A stretch of 7,717 nucleotides of DNA, from the NCBI GenBank assembly GCA_028718405.1, contig JAQULV010000008.1, positions 1 through 7,717 of the forward strand, in the 5' to 3' direction. Source of the stretch: Smithellaceae bacterium. GTDB taxonomy: Bacteria > Desulfobacterota > Syntrophia > Syntrophales > JAQULV01. Each line of letters opens with the position of its first letter. Positions within the stretch are counted from its first letter, which is position 1. The position numbers and the translations under genes are program-made. Shown here piece after piece: positions 1-5,714 of this stretch. The notes beneath the pieces were generated by a model, which saw only the letters and a program-made list of their open reading frames with translations, searched no databases and was not told the origin of the DNA.

Positions 1-206
1 AACTGTTTACCATCGGGCAGTTTGCCGGTAATATTGTCCCCCTGAATCTGTGCCTCAGCGATCTTTCCCTGGTCAACGTCAGTGAGGAAATCGCTATAGA
101 TAATGCTTTGCTGGGTACTCTTTGGTTCCGTAAACAGATGATAGAGCAGCACGAAGACCAAGCTGATAACTAACCAGAGAGCAATATTCTTTTGCAATGA
201 ATTCAA
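1..206 (-). CDS. ftsH: FtsH ATP-dependent zinc metalloprotease, N-terminal fragment
   Basis: FtsH is a membrane-anchored AAA+ protease that degrades misfolded membrane proteins and some short-lived regulators. Only the first 68 codons are inside the window; the AAA and M41 protease domains lie beyond the left edge. The start MNSLQKNIALWLVISL is typical of the family. A hydrophobic segment at about residues 7-25 is the first transmembrane helix. It is followed by the beginning of the periplasmic domain, with IIYSDFL at 35-41, the usual 'YSxFL' element. I place the start at a TTG (206-204) because an AGAGGTG ribosome binding site (217-211) sits 4 bases upstream, and because MNS fits the family N-terminus. 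The next in-frame TTG (197-195) would remove residues commonly present. The gene lies downstream of tilS on the same strand, a frequent arrangement. The family call is confident from the N-terminus alone, but the catalytic parts cannot be checked here. Confidence 0.88.
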   Translation of the reverse strand, partial: MNSLQKNIALWLVISLVFVLLYHLFTEPKSTQQSIIYSDFLTDVDQGKIAEAQIQGDNITGKLPDGKQ

Positions 207-219
207 TGGACACCTCTAT

Positions 220-247
220 AAAAAACATCCGGGCTTCTACGAGCCCG
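220..247 (-). terminator. Weak hairpin plus T-run between tilS and ftsH (possible attenuator)
   Basis: On the minus strand a 6-base-pair stem (CGGGCT / AGCCCG, arms 247-242 and 235-230, 6-base loop) is followed after four bases by six T residues (225-220). It lies in the 74-base gap after tilS and ends just before the ftsH ribosome binding site. The stem is short and the T-run is not adjacent to it. A partial terminator or attenuator is more likely than a full stop, and the structure could be fortuitous. Confidence 0.35.
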
Positions 248-280
248 TGATGAATCCTTTACAATAAGCTCACCATTATT

Positions 281-1654
281 TCAAATCATTTCTACCTTCA
301 GCACTTGCCGCGTTTTGTCTGTAATCTTAACGCGCTCGCTCATCCTCATCCCCCCTATCCAGACGACGGACTCCTGATCAACTAAAAGGGGAATGGCCGC
401 CCTCCTTACGCGAGGGATCTTCTCATCGATAAAGTAGGATTTGAGCTTCTTTATCCCCTCCATCCCCAAGGGCTGGATGCGGTCACCGGGCCTCAAATTC
501 CTGACGGTGAGCGGAAGCGACAGTTTCTCGAGGTCGAAGAGAACCGCCGGTGGACGAGCAGATAGGCTTCCTGGCTCCATGAGTTCAAACCGGAAGGCAC
601 GCCCAAGCTCCGCTACATCTGTCCAACCCGGAATGGCAACCTCGTATTCGAAATCAACCATACCCTCCCCCATTTTGCGGAAAGACAATTCCAGACGATC
701 GTACTCCCGCCGGGCTTGAAGGCCATGCGGTAGATCGAAACAGGCAGAAGGCCCGTCTCTTCTCAGCATCCCCTCTAGGGCCTTCACATGCAGAAAGGAT
801 ATTCCTTGCCCTGCGGGCGTACAGCGTTCCATAAGGTTTTTTAGAATACGCGCCCGGACGGCCGGATGGTGGGAAAGCAACCGGGGGATCGGGACGCTAA
901 TAACCGTGTCTTTATCTGTGACGCCCAACTCCGCTACCACCTGCCAAGCTGCTTTAGCGATGAAATCATCATCGCGACGCAGGGTCTCGGCCATCCGGTT
1001 CAAGGTTTCCACCATGTTGGGATTGTAGCTGGCGCGCAGCTCCGGCAGGAGTCTATGGCGCAGACGGTTGCGAAGATACCTCTCATCGCTGTTCGAGCTA
1101 TCCTTCATGAAGCCTTGCCCTAACCCCTTCAGAAACAGAACTATTTCCTCGCGCGACACCGCCAGCAACGGCCTGATATAGATCCCGTCTCTCTTCGGAA
1201 GCATTCCTCTCAGCCCCTCCAGGCCGCACCCCCGCAGGATATTCATAAGTACTGTTTCCGCCTGGTCCTCACGGTTGTGCCCCAAAGCGATCTTCGTAGC
1301 TCCGCAGTTCTTCGCTACACGCGTCAGGAAGGCGTAACGTTCCTGACGACACATCTCTTCCAACGAACGACCCATTTTGGCGAGGGAAGGAACGTCGATG
1401 AAGCCCGCTTCGCAGGGCAAGTTCAGATTCAGGCTCAAGTCTCTGACAAACGCCGCTTCGCGGCCCGATTCTTCTCCTCTCATCCCGTGATTGAGATGGG
1501 CAACGATCAGCTCCAGTGCCAACTCGTCGGCAAGGATTGCCAACCCACTAAGCAAGGCCACCGAATCCGCCCCTCCGGAAACGGCGACAACAACACGTTC
1601 ACCTTCTTCCAGCAGACCTTCCGAGACAATTGCTTCCCTCAGTTTCCGCAGCAT
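281..1654 (-). CDS. tilS: tRNA(Ile)-lysidine synthetase TilS
   Basis: TilS attaches lysine to C34 of the CAU-anticodon tRNA-Ile in an ATP-dependent reaction, so that the tRNA reads AUA as isoleucine. It acts in the cytoplasm and is normally essential. The 457 residues match the long, full-domain form of the family. The N-terminal PP-loop ATP pyrophosphatase domain carries SGGADS at 26-31, HLNHGMRG at 53-60 and GHNREDQAET at 125-134. RPLL at 161-164 and the DSSN...RNRLRH stretch at 185-200 are also typical. The middle is the helical substrate-binding domain. The C-terminal TilS_C domain covers about 383-445, with RNLRPGDR at 385-392 and GIKKLKSYFIDEKIPR at 400-415. The start is an ATG with AGGTGGGAG immediately upstream (1663-1655), in the 11-base gap after the phosphatase gene. 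That spacing implies one transcript with gph. No damage is visible. Confidence 0.96.
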   Translation of the reverse strand: MLRKLREAIVSEGLLEEGERVVVAVSGGADSVALLSGLAILADELALELIVAHLNHGMRGEESGREAAFVRDLSLNLNLPCEAGFIDVPSLAKMGRSLEEMCRQERYAFLTRVAKNCGATKIALGHNREDQAETVLMNILRGCGLEGLRGMLPKRDGIYIRPLLAVSREEIVLFLKGLGQGFMKDSSNSDERYLRNRLRHRLLPELRASYNPNMVETLNRMAETLRRDDDFIAKAAWQVVAELGVTDKDTVISVPIPRLLSHHPAVRARILKNLMERCTPAGQGISFLHVKALEGMLRRDGPSACFDLPHGLQARREYDRLELSFRKMGEGMVDFEYEVAIPGWTDVAELGRAFRFELMEPGSLSARPPAVLFDLEKLSLPLTVRNLRPGDRIQPLGMEGIKKLKSYFIDEKIPRVRRAAIPLLVDQESVVWIGGMRMSERVKITDKTRQVLKVEMI

Positions 1655-1665
1655 CTCCCACCTAT

Positions 1666-2310
1666 TTAAGAAAACAATCCCATTAACTCTTCTGCCCGTT
1701 CGTAGACACAGTCCGGCTCCAGGGCGAGCAGCGCATCTCTGCGACCCAGCCCGCCCAGGAATACACAGCTGTAAGCACCCGCGTTTTTCGCCAGGCGGAC
1801 ATCGTTCTCGCCGTCACCAATTACGGCCGTCCTTTCGGGATCAACAAGTATGTCAGTCGCCACCGCCGATAAGATGCGCGGATCGGGCTTTTTGTAAAGC
1901 GTGGAATCCGCTCCCACGATTCCTTCGAAGTAAGGTGCAAGCCCTAAGGAATCGACAATCTTCTTTGTAAAGATATAACGCTTATTGGTTACGATCCACT
2001 TCCGCTTGCCGCGAAAATACTCCAGCACGTCTTTCACGCCCGGGTAGATTCTGGTCGTGTCCAACATATGCTGTTCGTAGTAAGCGCTGAAGATCGCCAT
2101 TGCCTCTTGGTAGCGGTCCTTGTTTCCGTCCCCCAACGCCCTCTCAATCAAGACTTGAACGCCGTCGCCGATGAAATCAACGATGTCGGAAAGTTCGCGC
2201 AACGGAAGCCCCAACCACCCCAACGTATGATTAACCGCCGTTGCAATATCCCCCCCGGAACTTACTAAGGTCCCGTCGAAATCGAAAATCATTATGTCTA
2301 CTTGTTTCAA
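1666..2310 (-). CDS. gph: HAD-superfamily hydrolase, phosphoglycolate phosphatase-like
   Basis: This is a soluble 214-residue phosphatase of the haloacid dehalogenase superfamily. The closest resemblance is to Gph/PpaX-type enzymes, which remove phosphate from 2-phosphoglycolate or similar small substrates. All four HAD motifs are present. Motif I is DFDGTLV with D10 and D12 (nucleophile and acid/base), motif II is TNK at 108-110, motif III is K141 in KKPDP, and motif IV is GDGEND with D166 and D170 (Mg2+ ligands). A helical cap fits at about residues 18-85, the usual place for subclass I. The start is a TTG (2310-2308) with GGGAG at 2322-2318, 7 bases away. The in-frame ATG at residue 7 lacks such a site and lies only three codons before motif I. 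An ATG at 2317 is in another frame. It is the first gene of the minus-strand block with tilS and ftsH. The HAD fold is certain; substrate cannot be read from sequence. Confidence 0.85.
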   Translation of the reverse strand: MKQVDIMIFDFDGTLVSSGGDIATAVNHTLGWLGLPLRELSDIVDFIGDGVQVLIERALGDGNKDRYQEAMAIFSAYYEQHMLDTTRIYPGVKDVLEYFRGKRKWIVTNKRYIFTKKIVDSLGLAPYFEGIVGADSTLYKKPDPRILSAVATDILVDPERTAVIGDGENDVRLAKNAGAYSCVFLGGLGRRDALLALEPDCVYERAEELMGLFS

Positions 2311-2390
2311 CTCGCATCTCCCGAAGGATCGTCAGGTGAGGACATATATCTGACGGGGGCGATAAATTCAAGAGGAACAACAATAATAAT

Positions 2391-2396
2391 ATTATA
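2391..2396 (-). promoter_or_regulatory. Candidate -10 box for the gph-tilS-ftsH block
   Basis: A perfect TATAAT reads on the minus strand at 2396-2391, about 80 bases upstream of the gph TTG. No good -35 sequence lies 16-18 bases further upstream (about 2413-2419 reads AGAAAA). The call therefore rests on the -10 match, the AT-rich context, and its position ahead of the first gene of the block. Confidence 0.4.
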
Positions 2397-2515
2397 CACT
2401 AAAAAAGACTTTCTTTTCTCATTTTCTTCTCCCACGTCTCACCGGTGGTTCGGTCCGGGAATGAAAAGAGGCGACGTGCATTGGAGAAATAAGACCGAGG
2501 GCATGACAAATCCTA

Positions 2516-2545
2516 TTGACTCCCTCGTGGCCTCGTGCTAGTCAA
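2516..2545. repeat. TTGACT/AGTCAA inverted repeat enclosing a tandem octamer
   Basis: Arms TTGACT (2516-2521) and AGTCAA (2540-2545) are exact reverse complements 18 bases apart. Inside, CCTCGTGG (2523-2530) and CCTCGTGC (2531-2538) form an 8-base tandem repeat that differs only in its last base. It could be an operator for the DUF2520-panB operon or for both divergent operons, but arms of this length can also occur by chance. Confidence 0.35.
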
Positions 2546-2599
2546 AGCTACCGCTTGGATCCAAATCACTGGACTGAGACGGAATGGTCATATGTGTTT

Positions 2600-2616
2600 G
2601 TAGAGCTCGTGTCTAC
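2600..2616 (+). promoter_or_regulatory. Small leader hairpin upstream of the DUF2520 gene
   Basis: GTAGA (2600-2604) and TCTAC (2612-2616) form a 5-base-pair stem with a 7-base loop, directly 5' of a much stronger hairpin at 2621-2643. Alone it is weak. It is listed because the two together make a compact structured leader. Confidence 0.3.
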
Positions 2617-2620
2617 GTCG

Positions 2621-2643
2621 GCCTTCCGGTACGTCCGGAGGGC
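2621..2643 (+). promoter_or_regulatory. Stable hairpin that sequesters the DUF2520 gene's Shine-Dalgarno
   Basis: The arms 2621-2629 and 2635-2643 pair over 9 positions (eight Watson-Crick pairs and one T-G wobble) around a 5-base loop. The 3' arm contains GGAGGG (2637-2642), the only plausible ribosome binding site for the ATG at 2653, so the folded RNA hides it completely. A T-rich but interrupted tract (TTATTTATT) follows, so a terminator/attenuator is the alternative reading. Confidence 0.5.
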
Positions 2644-2652
2644 TTATTTATT

Positions 2653-3546
2653 ATGACCAAGACGACAATGAGAAGAGGCGTGATAGCGTTAATAGGTGCT
2701 GGCAAGGTCGGAACGGCCGTGGGGATTCTTTTGCACCAAAAGCGACATCGCATAGGCTTTGTCTATGATCCATTTCCTGGCGCAACTGATCAACTGAGTG
2801 CAACAACAGGGGCAATGAAGACGGCCAGTGCCGCCGAGGCAGCGGCGGGTGCCGAGATAATCTTCATCACTACCCCCGACGATGTCATCGGCGCCTGCTG
2901 CCGGGAGCTCGCCGCTCACGGCGTCCTTGAACCGGGAACAAAGGTGGTTCACGTAAGCGGCGCCGGCGGTTTGGCGCTTCTGGAGTCGGCCTCCCAGTCT
3001 GGCGCGGCAGTGGCCAGCATCCATCCTATCCAGTCCTTTTCCGATGTGGAAAGCGCCATCAGGGATCTTCCGGGAAGCACTTTCGGAATCACTGCTGACG
3101 AAGAGATCATCCCCTGGGTGATGGATCTCGTCTCGGAATTAGGTGGACGGCCTCTTCTCGTTACCGACGAGGACAAGCCGCTCTACCATGCTGCCGCCTG
3201 CATGGCTTCTAACTATCTGACCACCCTTATCGACCTTGTCCAACAGATCTATCAGAAAATCGGGATGAATGAAGACGAGAGTTTGGAGGTCTTCTGGCCC
3301 CTTGTTGTCGGTACGTTACGGAACATCGAGAAAAATGGAACTGTGGCTTCGCTTACGGGCCCTATTGCCCGCGGCGATAAGGGTACCGTGAAAGCACACA
3401 TCGACATTCTTAGAGATAGGCTGCCTGCGTTCGTGGATCTCTACTGTCACATGGGACAGGCAACCGTCGACCTCGCCCTCAAGAAGGGCCTCAGTCCTGA
3501 AAGAGCACAGGAGATCAATGCACTTCTCCAAGGAGGAAGAAAATGA
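2653..3546 (+). CDS. Rossmann-like/DUF2520 oxidoreductase, candidate ketopantoate reductase
   Basis: This is a 297-residue cytoplasmic NAD(P)-dependent dehydrogenase-like protein. A Rossmann nucleotide-binding domain opens with [10 protein letters not shown] at 11-20 (GxGxxG at G15-G20). It continues with FITTPDDVI at 71-79 and HVSGAGG at 100-106. The DUF2520 half shows the family hallmarks SIHPIQSF at 122-129, [12 protein letters not shown] at 178-189 and LTGPIARGD at 234-242. The fold resembles 6-phosphogluconate dehydrogenase-like and ketopantoate reductase enzymes. The gene overlaps panB by four bases (ATGA), suggesting coupled translation and a shared pathway. Inference: it may reduce ketopantoate, the PanB product, to pantoate. 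I recall an alternative ketopantoate reductase called PanG from Francisella that may be related, but I could not verify the relationship. The ATG at 2653 is chosen because GGAGGG lies 10 bases upstream. An upstream ATG at 2584 has no convincing ribosome binding site and would add a non-conserved tail. Confidence 0.87.
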   Translation: MTKTTMRRGVIALIGAGKVGTAVGILLHQKRHRIGFVYDPFPGATDQLSATTGAMKTASAAEAAAGAEIIFITTPDDVIGACCRELAAHGVLEPGTKVVHVSGAGGLALLESASQSGAAVASIHPIQSFSDVESAIRDLPGSTFGITADEEIIPWVMDLVSELGGRPLLVTDEDKPLYHAAACMASNYLTTLIDLVQQIYQKIGMNEDESLEVFWPLVVGTLRNIEKNGTVASLTGPIARGDKGTVKAHIDILRDRLPAFVDLYCHMGQATVDLALKKGLSPERAQEINALLQGGRK

Positions 3547-4358
3547 GCACGCAAGGAAGACTGAATAAAGTCACCACATCATCGATTCGTGAGATGAAGA
3601 AGAGCGGCGAGAAGATTGCCATGCTTACCGCCTATGACTACGCAACCGCCCTTATCCTCGACCGGGCGGGGGTGGATATAATTCTGATTGGGGACACGCT
3701 GGGGATGGTCGTTCTGGGCTATGAGAGCACTCTGCCCGTCACCATGGAGGACATGCTCCACCATACCAAGGCAGTATCACGCGCTACGCAGAAAGCGATG
3801 GTTGTCGCTGACATGCCCTTTATGTCCTACCAGAGCTCGGCAGAGGAGGCTCTCCGCAACGCCGGCCGTTTTCTTAAGGAAGCAGGTGCCCACGCTGTAA
3901 AGCTGGAAGGGGGAAGGGATGTAGCTGCGACGGTCCAAAAGATCACGGCCGCCGGTATCCCGGTAATGGCGCACCTGGGACTCACGCCTCAGTCCATACA
4001 TCAATTGGGGGGGTATAAGGTTCAAGGGAAAGATGAAGCGGTAGCCAACCGCATCATCGAAGATGCAAAGGTCTTAGAGGAGGCCGGGGCCTTCTCTCTC
4101 GTCTTGGAGTGCGTTCCCACAGCGCTCGCGAGCAAGGTTACCGAAGCTATCTCCATTCCCACCATCGGCATCGGTGCCGGGGTAGGCTGTGATGGTCAAG
4201 TGCTGGTGATCAACGACATGCTGGGAATGTTCGACAGGTTCGTTCCCCGCTTTGTGAAGAAATATGGAGACGTCGGTACCGCAATTAAGGAGGCCGTGGG
4301 AAGCTACATCGATGAGGTCCGCTCCGGCCAGTTCCCCGGTCCGGAACACAGTTATTGA
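3543..4358 (+). CDS. panB: 3-methyl-2-oxobutanoate hydroxymethyltransferase PanB
   Basis: PanB transfers a hydroxymethyl group from 5,10-methylene-tetrahydrofolate to 2-oxoisovalerate, giving ketopantoate. This is the first committed step of pantothenate and coenzyme A synthesis, in the cytoplasm. The 271 residues are full length for this TIM-barrel enzyme. Conserved elements run in order: MLTAYDY at 27-33, [11 protein letters not shown] at 50-60 (metal ligand D51), ADMPF at 89-93 (metal ligand D90), KLEGG at 120-124 (K120, E122), [10 protein letters not shown] at 142-151, LVLECVP at 186-192 (catalytic base E189) and IGIGAG at 208-213. Residue roles are assigned by analogy with the E. coli enzyme. 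A perfect AGGAGG (3531-3536) lies 6 bases before the ATG, inside the end of the DUF2520 gene, and the start overlaps that gene's stop. No panC or panD follows; the operon ends at a strong terminator. Confidence 0.97.
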   Translation: MSTQGRLNKVTTSSIREMKKSGEKIAMLTAYDYATALILDRAGVDIILIGDTLGMVVLGYESTLPVTMEDMLHHTKAVSRATQKAMVVADMPFMSYQSSAEEALRNAGRFLKEAGAHAVKLEGGRDVAATVQKITAAGIPVMAHLGLTPQSIHQLGGYKVQGKDEAVANRIIEDAKVLEEAGAFSLVLECVPTALASKVTEAISIPTIGIGAGVGCDGQVLVINDMLGMFDRFVPRFVKKYGDVGTAIKEAVGSYIDEVRSGQFPGPEHSY

Positions 4359-4362
4359 TCAT

Positions 4363-4397
4363 AAAAAAAAGCCGGGGCTCTAAAGCCCCGGCTTTTT
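4363..4397. terminator. Bidirectional intrinsic terminator between panB and the PPIase gene
   Basis: A 10-base-pair GC-rich stem (AGCCGGGGCT, 4370-4379, with AGCCCCGGCT, 4384-4393) closes a 4-base loop. It is flanked by eight A residues on the left and five T on the right, which extend the pairing. It can stop panB transcription on the plus strand and the convergent lipoprotein gene on the minus strand. Confidence 0.95.
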
Positions 4398-4419
4398 ACT
4401 TTGTGATTTCTATATATTC

Positions 4420-5499
4420 CTACTTAACGTTGATCTGGATTTTAGCCTTATCGCGAAGTGATTTGAGAAGGCCGTTGAACGCCTCCTGTTGTTTCTGCCT
4501 GCCCAGGAAAAATGCAATCTCGTCTTTCATCTTCCCATCGAGTTCCATGGTCCGCGCCGGATTGTGCTCTAAGACCTGGATAATATGGTACCCGTACTTT
4601 GTCTCCACCACGGGGCCGATATCACCCACCTTTTGTGAAAAGGCGGCGTCTTCGAAGGCCTTATCCATCCGGCCCCGCGGTTGTACCCCTAAATCTCCGC
4701 CATTTTCCTTGCTGGGACAATCGGAGTTCGCCTTCGCCAAGGTCGCAAAGTCAGCGCCCTCCAAAAGTTGCCTTCTCAGGTTTTCTGCCTTTGCCTTCTT
4801 CTCTGTCTTGCTCTTGGCGTTATCTTTATCACTCACGGCAATGAGGATGTGCCGCGTATGAACGGCTTCGGCCACCTTGAATTTATCTATATTCTTCTTG
4901 TAGAAATCACTCACCTCTTTATCGGAAGGCCGTAGTTTCCCTCCCATGGTGTTAGTGACCAATTTGTTTATCCTCAGACCGAAGGCGATCTCCTCGCGCA
5001 GTTGTTGCTTATTGATGTTCGCCCGTCTCATGAGATCTTCCAGTTTCATGTTCTCCGGTAACTTCTGGCTCAGCTTATCGACCGCTTCATCCACTTCCTT
5101 CTTTTCGACACGGATCCTTTGGCGGGCTACTTCATTATTGAGAAGGGTTCTCACTACAAAATCATTGATGATCTGTTTCTGAGCCGCTTCACGGAGCTTC
5201 TGGAGTCTGTTCTCTGGCGTCTTAGTCTTTATCGTCGCCATCTTCTTCTGGACCTCAGCATCGAGTTGGGCTTTGCTCATCCTAACCCCATCCACCTCAA
5301 CTGCTACATCCGTCGTTACCGGAGCAACAAAAGGACTTGCCTGCCCCATATTCGCCTGTGGGCCAGTTTGGCCTTCTTGTATGGCGACTTCCCCGGAACT
5401 GCCGACTGTTTCGTCCTTACCTTTGCAACCGGTAAGAGAAAGGAATACCAGCAATCCGATCAGTGTTATCAGAAAAGCAAAGTGGATCCTCTTTCCCAT
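4420..5499 (-). CDS. SurA/PpiC-type peptidyl-prolyl cis-trans isomerase lipoprotein
   Basis: This 359-residue exported chaperone/foldase should act in the periplasm, anchored by lipid. Residues 1-25 form a lipoprotein signal peptide: positively charged start (GKR), hydrophobic core at 6-21, lipobox LTGC at 22-25 with C25 as the lipidated residue. A low-complexity linker rich in G, Q, S and P covers about 26-62. A helical SurA_N-like chaperone region follows at about 64-200. A parvulin (PpiC) domain spans about 213-312, with HTRHILI at 214-220, GGDLG at 267-271 and YGYHIIQVLE at 302-311. The tail (313-359) is helical and may pack with the N-terminal region. The ATG has GAAGGAGAGGG a few bases upstream. 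The gene stands alone on the minus strand, convergent with panB and divergent from the aminotransferase. It resembles PrsA/SurA-like foldases; which clients it serves is unknown. Confidence 0.9.
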   Translation of the reverse strand: MGKRIHFAFLITLIGLLVFLSLTGCKGKDETVGSSGEVAIQEGQTGPQANMGQASPFVAPVTTDVAVEVDGVRMSKAQLDAEVQKKMATIKTKTPENRLQKLREAAQKQIINDFVVRTLLNNEVARQRIRVEKKEVDEAVDKLSQKLPENMKLEDLMRRANINKQQLREEIAFGLRINKLVTNTMGGKLRPSDKEVSDFYKKNIDKFKVAEAVHTRHILIAVSDKDNAKSKTEKKAKAENLRRQLLEGADFATLAKANSDCPSKENGGDLGVQPRGRMDKAFEDAAFSQKVGDIGPVVETKYGYHIIQVLEHNPARTMELDGKMKDEIAFFLGRQKQQEAFNGLLKSLRDKAKIQINVK

Positions 5500-5570
5500 T
5501 TAAACCCTCTCCTTCACGTTTAGTTATCAAGCTTACTGCACGCTACGGCATGCTGCCGGAGTTCGCGAAG

Positions 5571-5599
5571 TATATATGCCAAAGGAAAAGCAAGGTCAA
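5571..5599 (-). promoter_or_regulatory. Candidate promoter for the PPIase lipoprotein gene
   Basis: On the minus strand TTGACC (5599-5594; five of six -35 consensus bases) is followed by a 17-base spacer and TATATA (5576-5571). An overlapping TATACT (5574-5569) would give a 19-base spacer. The predicted transcript would start about 65 bases before the ATG at 5499. Confidence 0.45.
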
Positions 5600-5652
5600 G
5601 GAAATAAGGGTGCCCGCTACCCTGAATAGTGGCGGATTTCAGGATATTTATC

Positions 5653-5679
5653 TTTACAGGGGAGAATATCTATTATACT
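5653..5679 (+). promoter_or_regulatory. Candidate promoter for the aminotransferase gene
   Basis: TTTACA (5653-5658) and TATACT (5674-5679) each match five of six consensus bases but are only 15 bases apart, which is short. The expected transcript start near 5686 falls about 30 bases before the chosen GTG, and downstream of every earlier in-frame start. This favours the shorter protein. Confidence 0.4.
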
Positions 5680-5714
5680 TTTTTCACCTACCAATTCTGC
5701 GAGGGGGTGGAAGT

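Larger units (their letters stand above)
2311..2652. other. 342-base gene-free divergent region between gph and the DUF2520 gene
   Basis: No credible gene is seen here. From left to right it holds the gph ribosome binding site (2318-2322) and an AT-rich segment with a minus-strand TATAAT (2391-2396). Next come CACGTC/GACGTG arms 34 bases apart (2433-2438 and 2473-2478) and a TTGACT/AGTCAA inverted repeat around a tandem octamer (2516-2545). A perfect 10-base palindrome, TTGGATCCAA, follows at 2555-2564. The region ends with two tandem hairpins at 2600-2616 and 2621-2643. A plus-strand promoter must presumably lie in this region, but no clear -35/-10 pair is visible. The best attempt, TTGACT at 2516 with an extended TGC-TAGTCA at 2536-2544, is poor in the -10 hexamer. 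Confidence 0.7.

Noticed and set aside
1277..1970. Two long plus-strand open frames opposite tilS and gph (1277-1669 and 1491-1970)
   Set aside because: They are antisense to strongly conserved genes with intact motifs, have low-complexity Ser/Arg/Pro-rich products, and lack ribosome binding sites.
2302..2541. A 79-codon plus-strand open frame in the divergent spacer
   Set aside because: It begins at a TTG inside the antisense of gph, has no ribosome binding site, and its composition does not look like a protein family.
2555..2564. Perfect 10-base palindrome TTGGATCCAA as an operator
   Set aside because: A single short palindrome without a repeat or known consensus can occur by chance, so it is mentioned only in the spacer description.
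2584..2652. Upstream ATG at 2584 for the DUF2520 gene (23 extra residues)
   Set aside because: There is no convincing ribosome binding site, the extra segment is not family-like, and it would translate through the leader hairpins. ATG 2653 directly precedes the Rossmann domain.
2613..2652. The 2621-2643 hairpin as an ordinary intrinsic terminator
   Set aside because: The following tract (TTATTTATT) is interrupted, and the stem contains the ribosome binding site of the next gene with no upstream plus-strand gene to terminate. A regulatory leader is preferred, though attenuation is not excluded.
4355..4861. A 168-codon plus-strand open frame after panB
   Set aside because: It passes through the bidirectional terminator and is antisense to the PPIase gene. 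Its hydrophobic, serine-rich product is a typical shadow.
5463..5714. An 84-residue N-terminal extension of the aminotransferase from an ATG at 5463
   Set aside because: It would overlap the first 37 bases of the divergent lipoprotein gene. It lacks aminotransferase-like sequence and lies upstream of the best promoter, while GTG 5715 has a good ribosome binding site.
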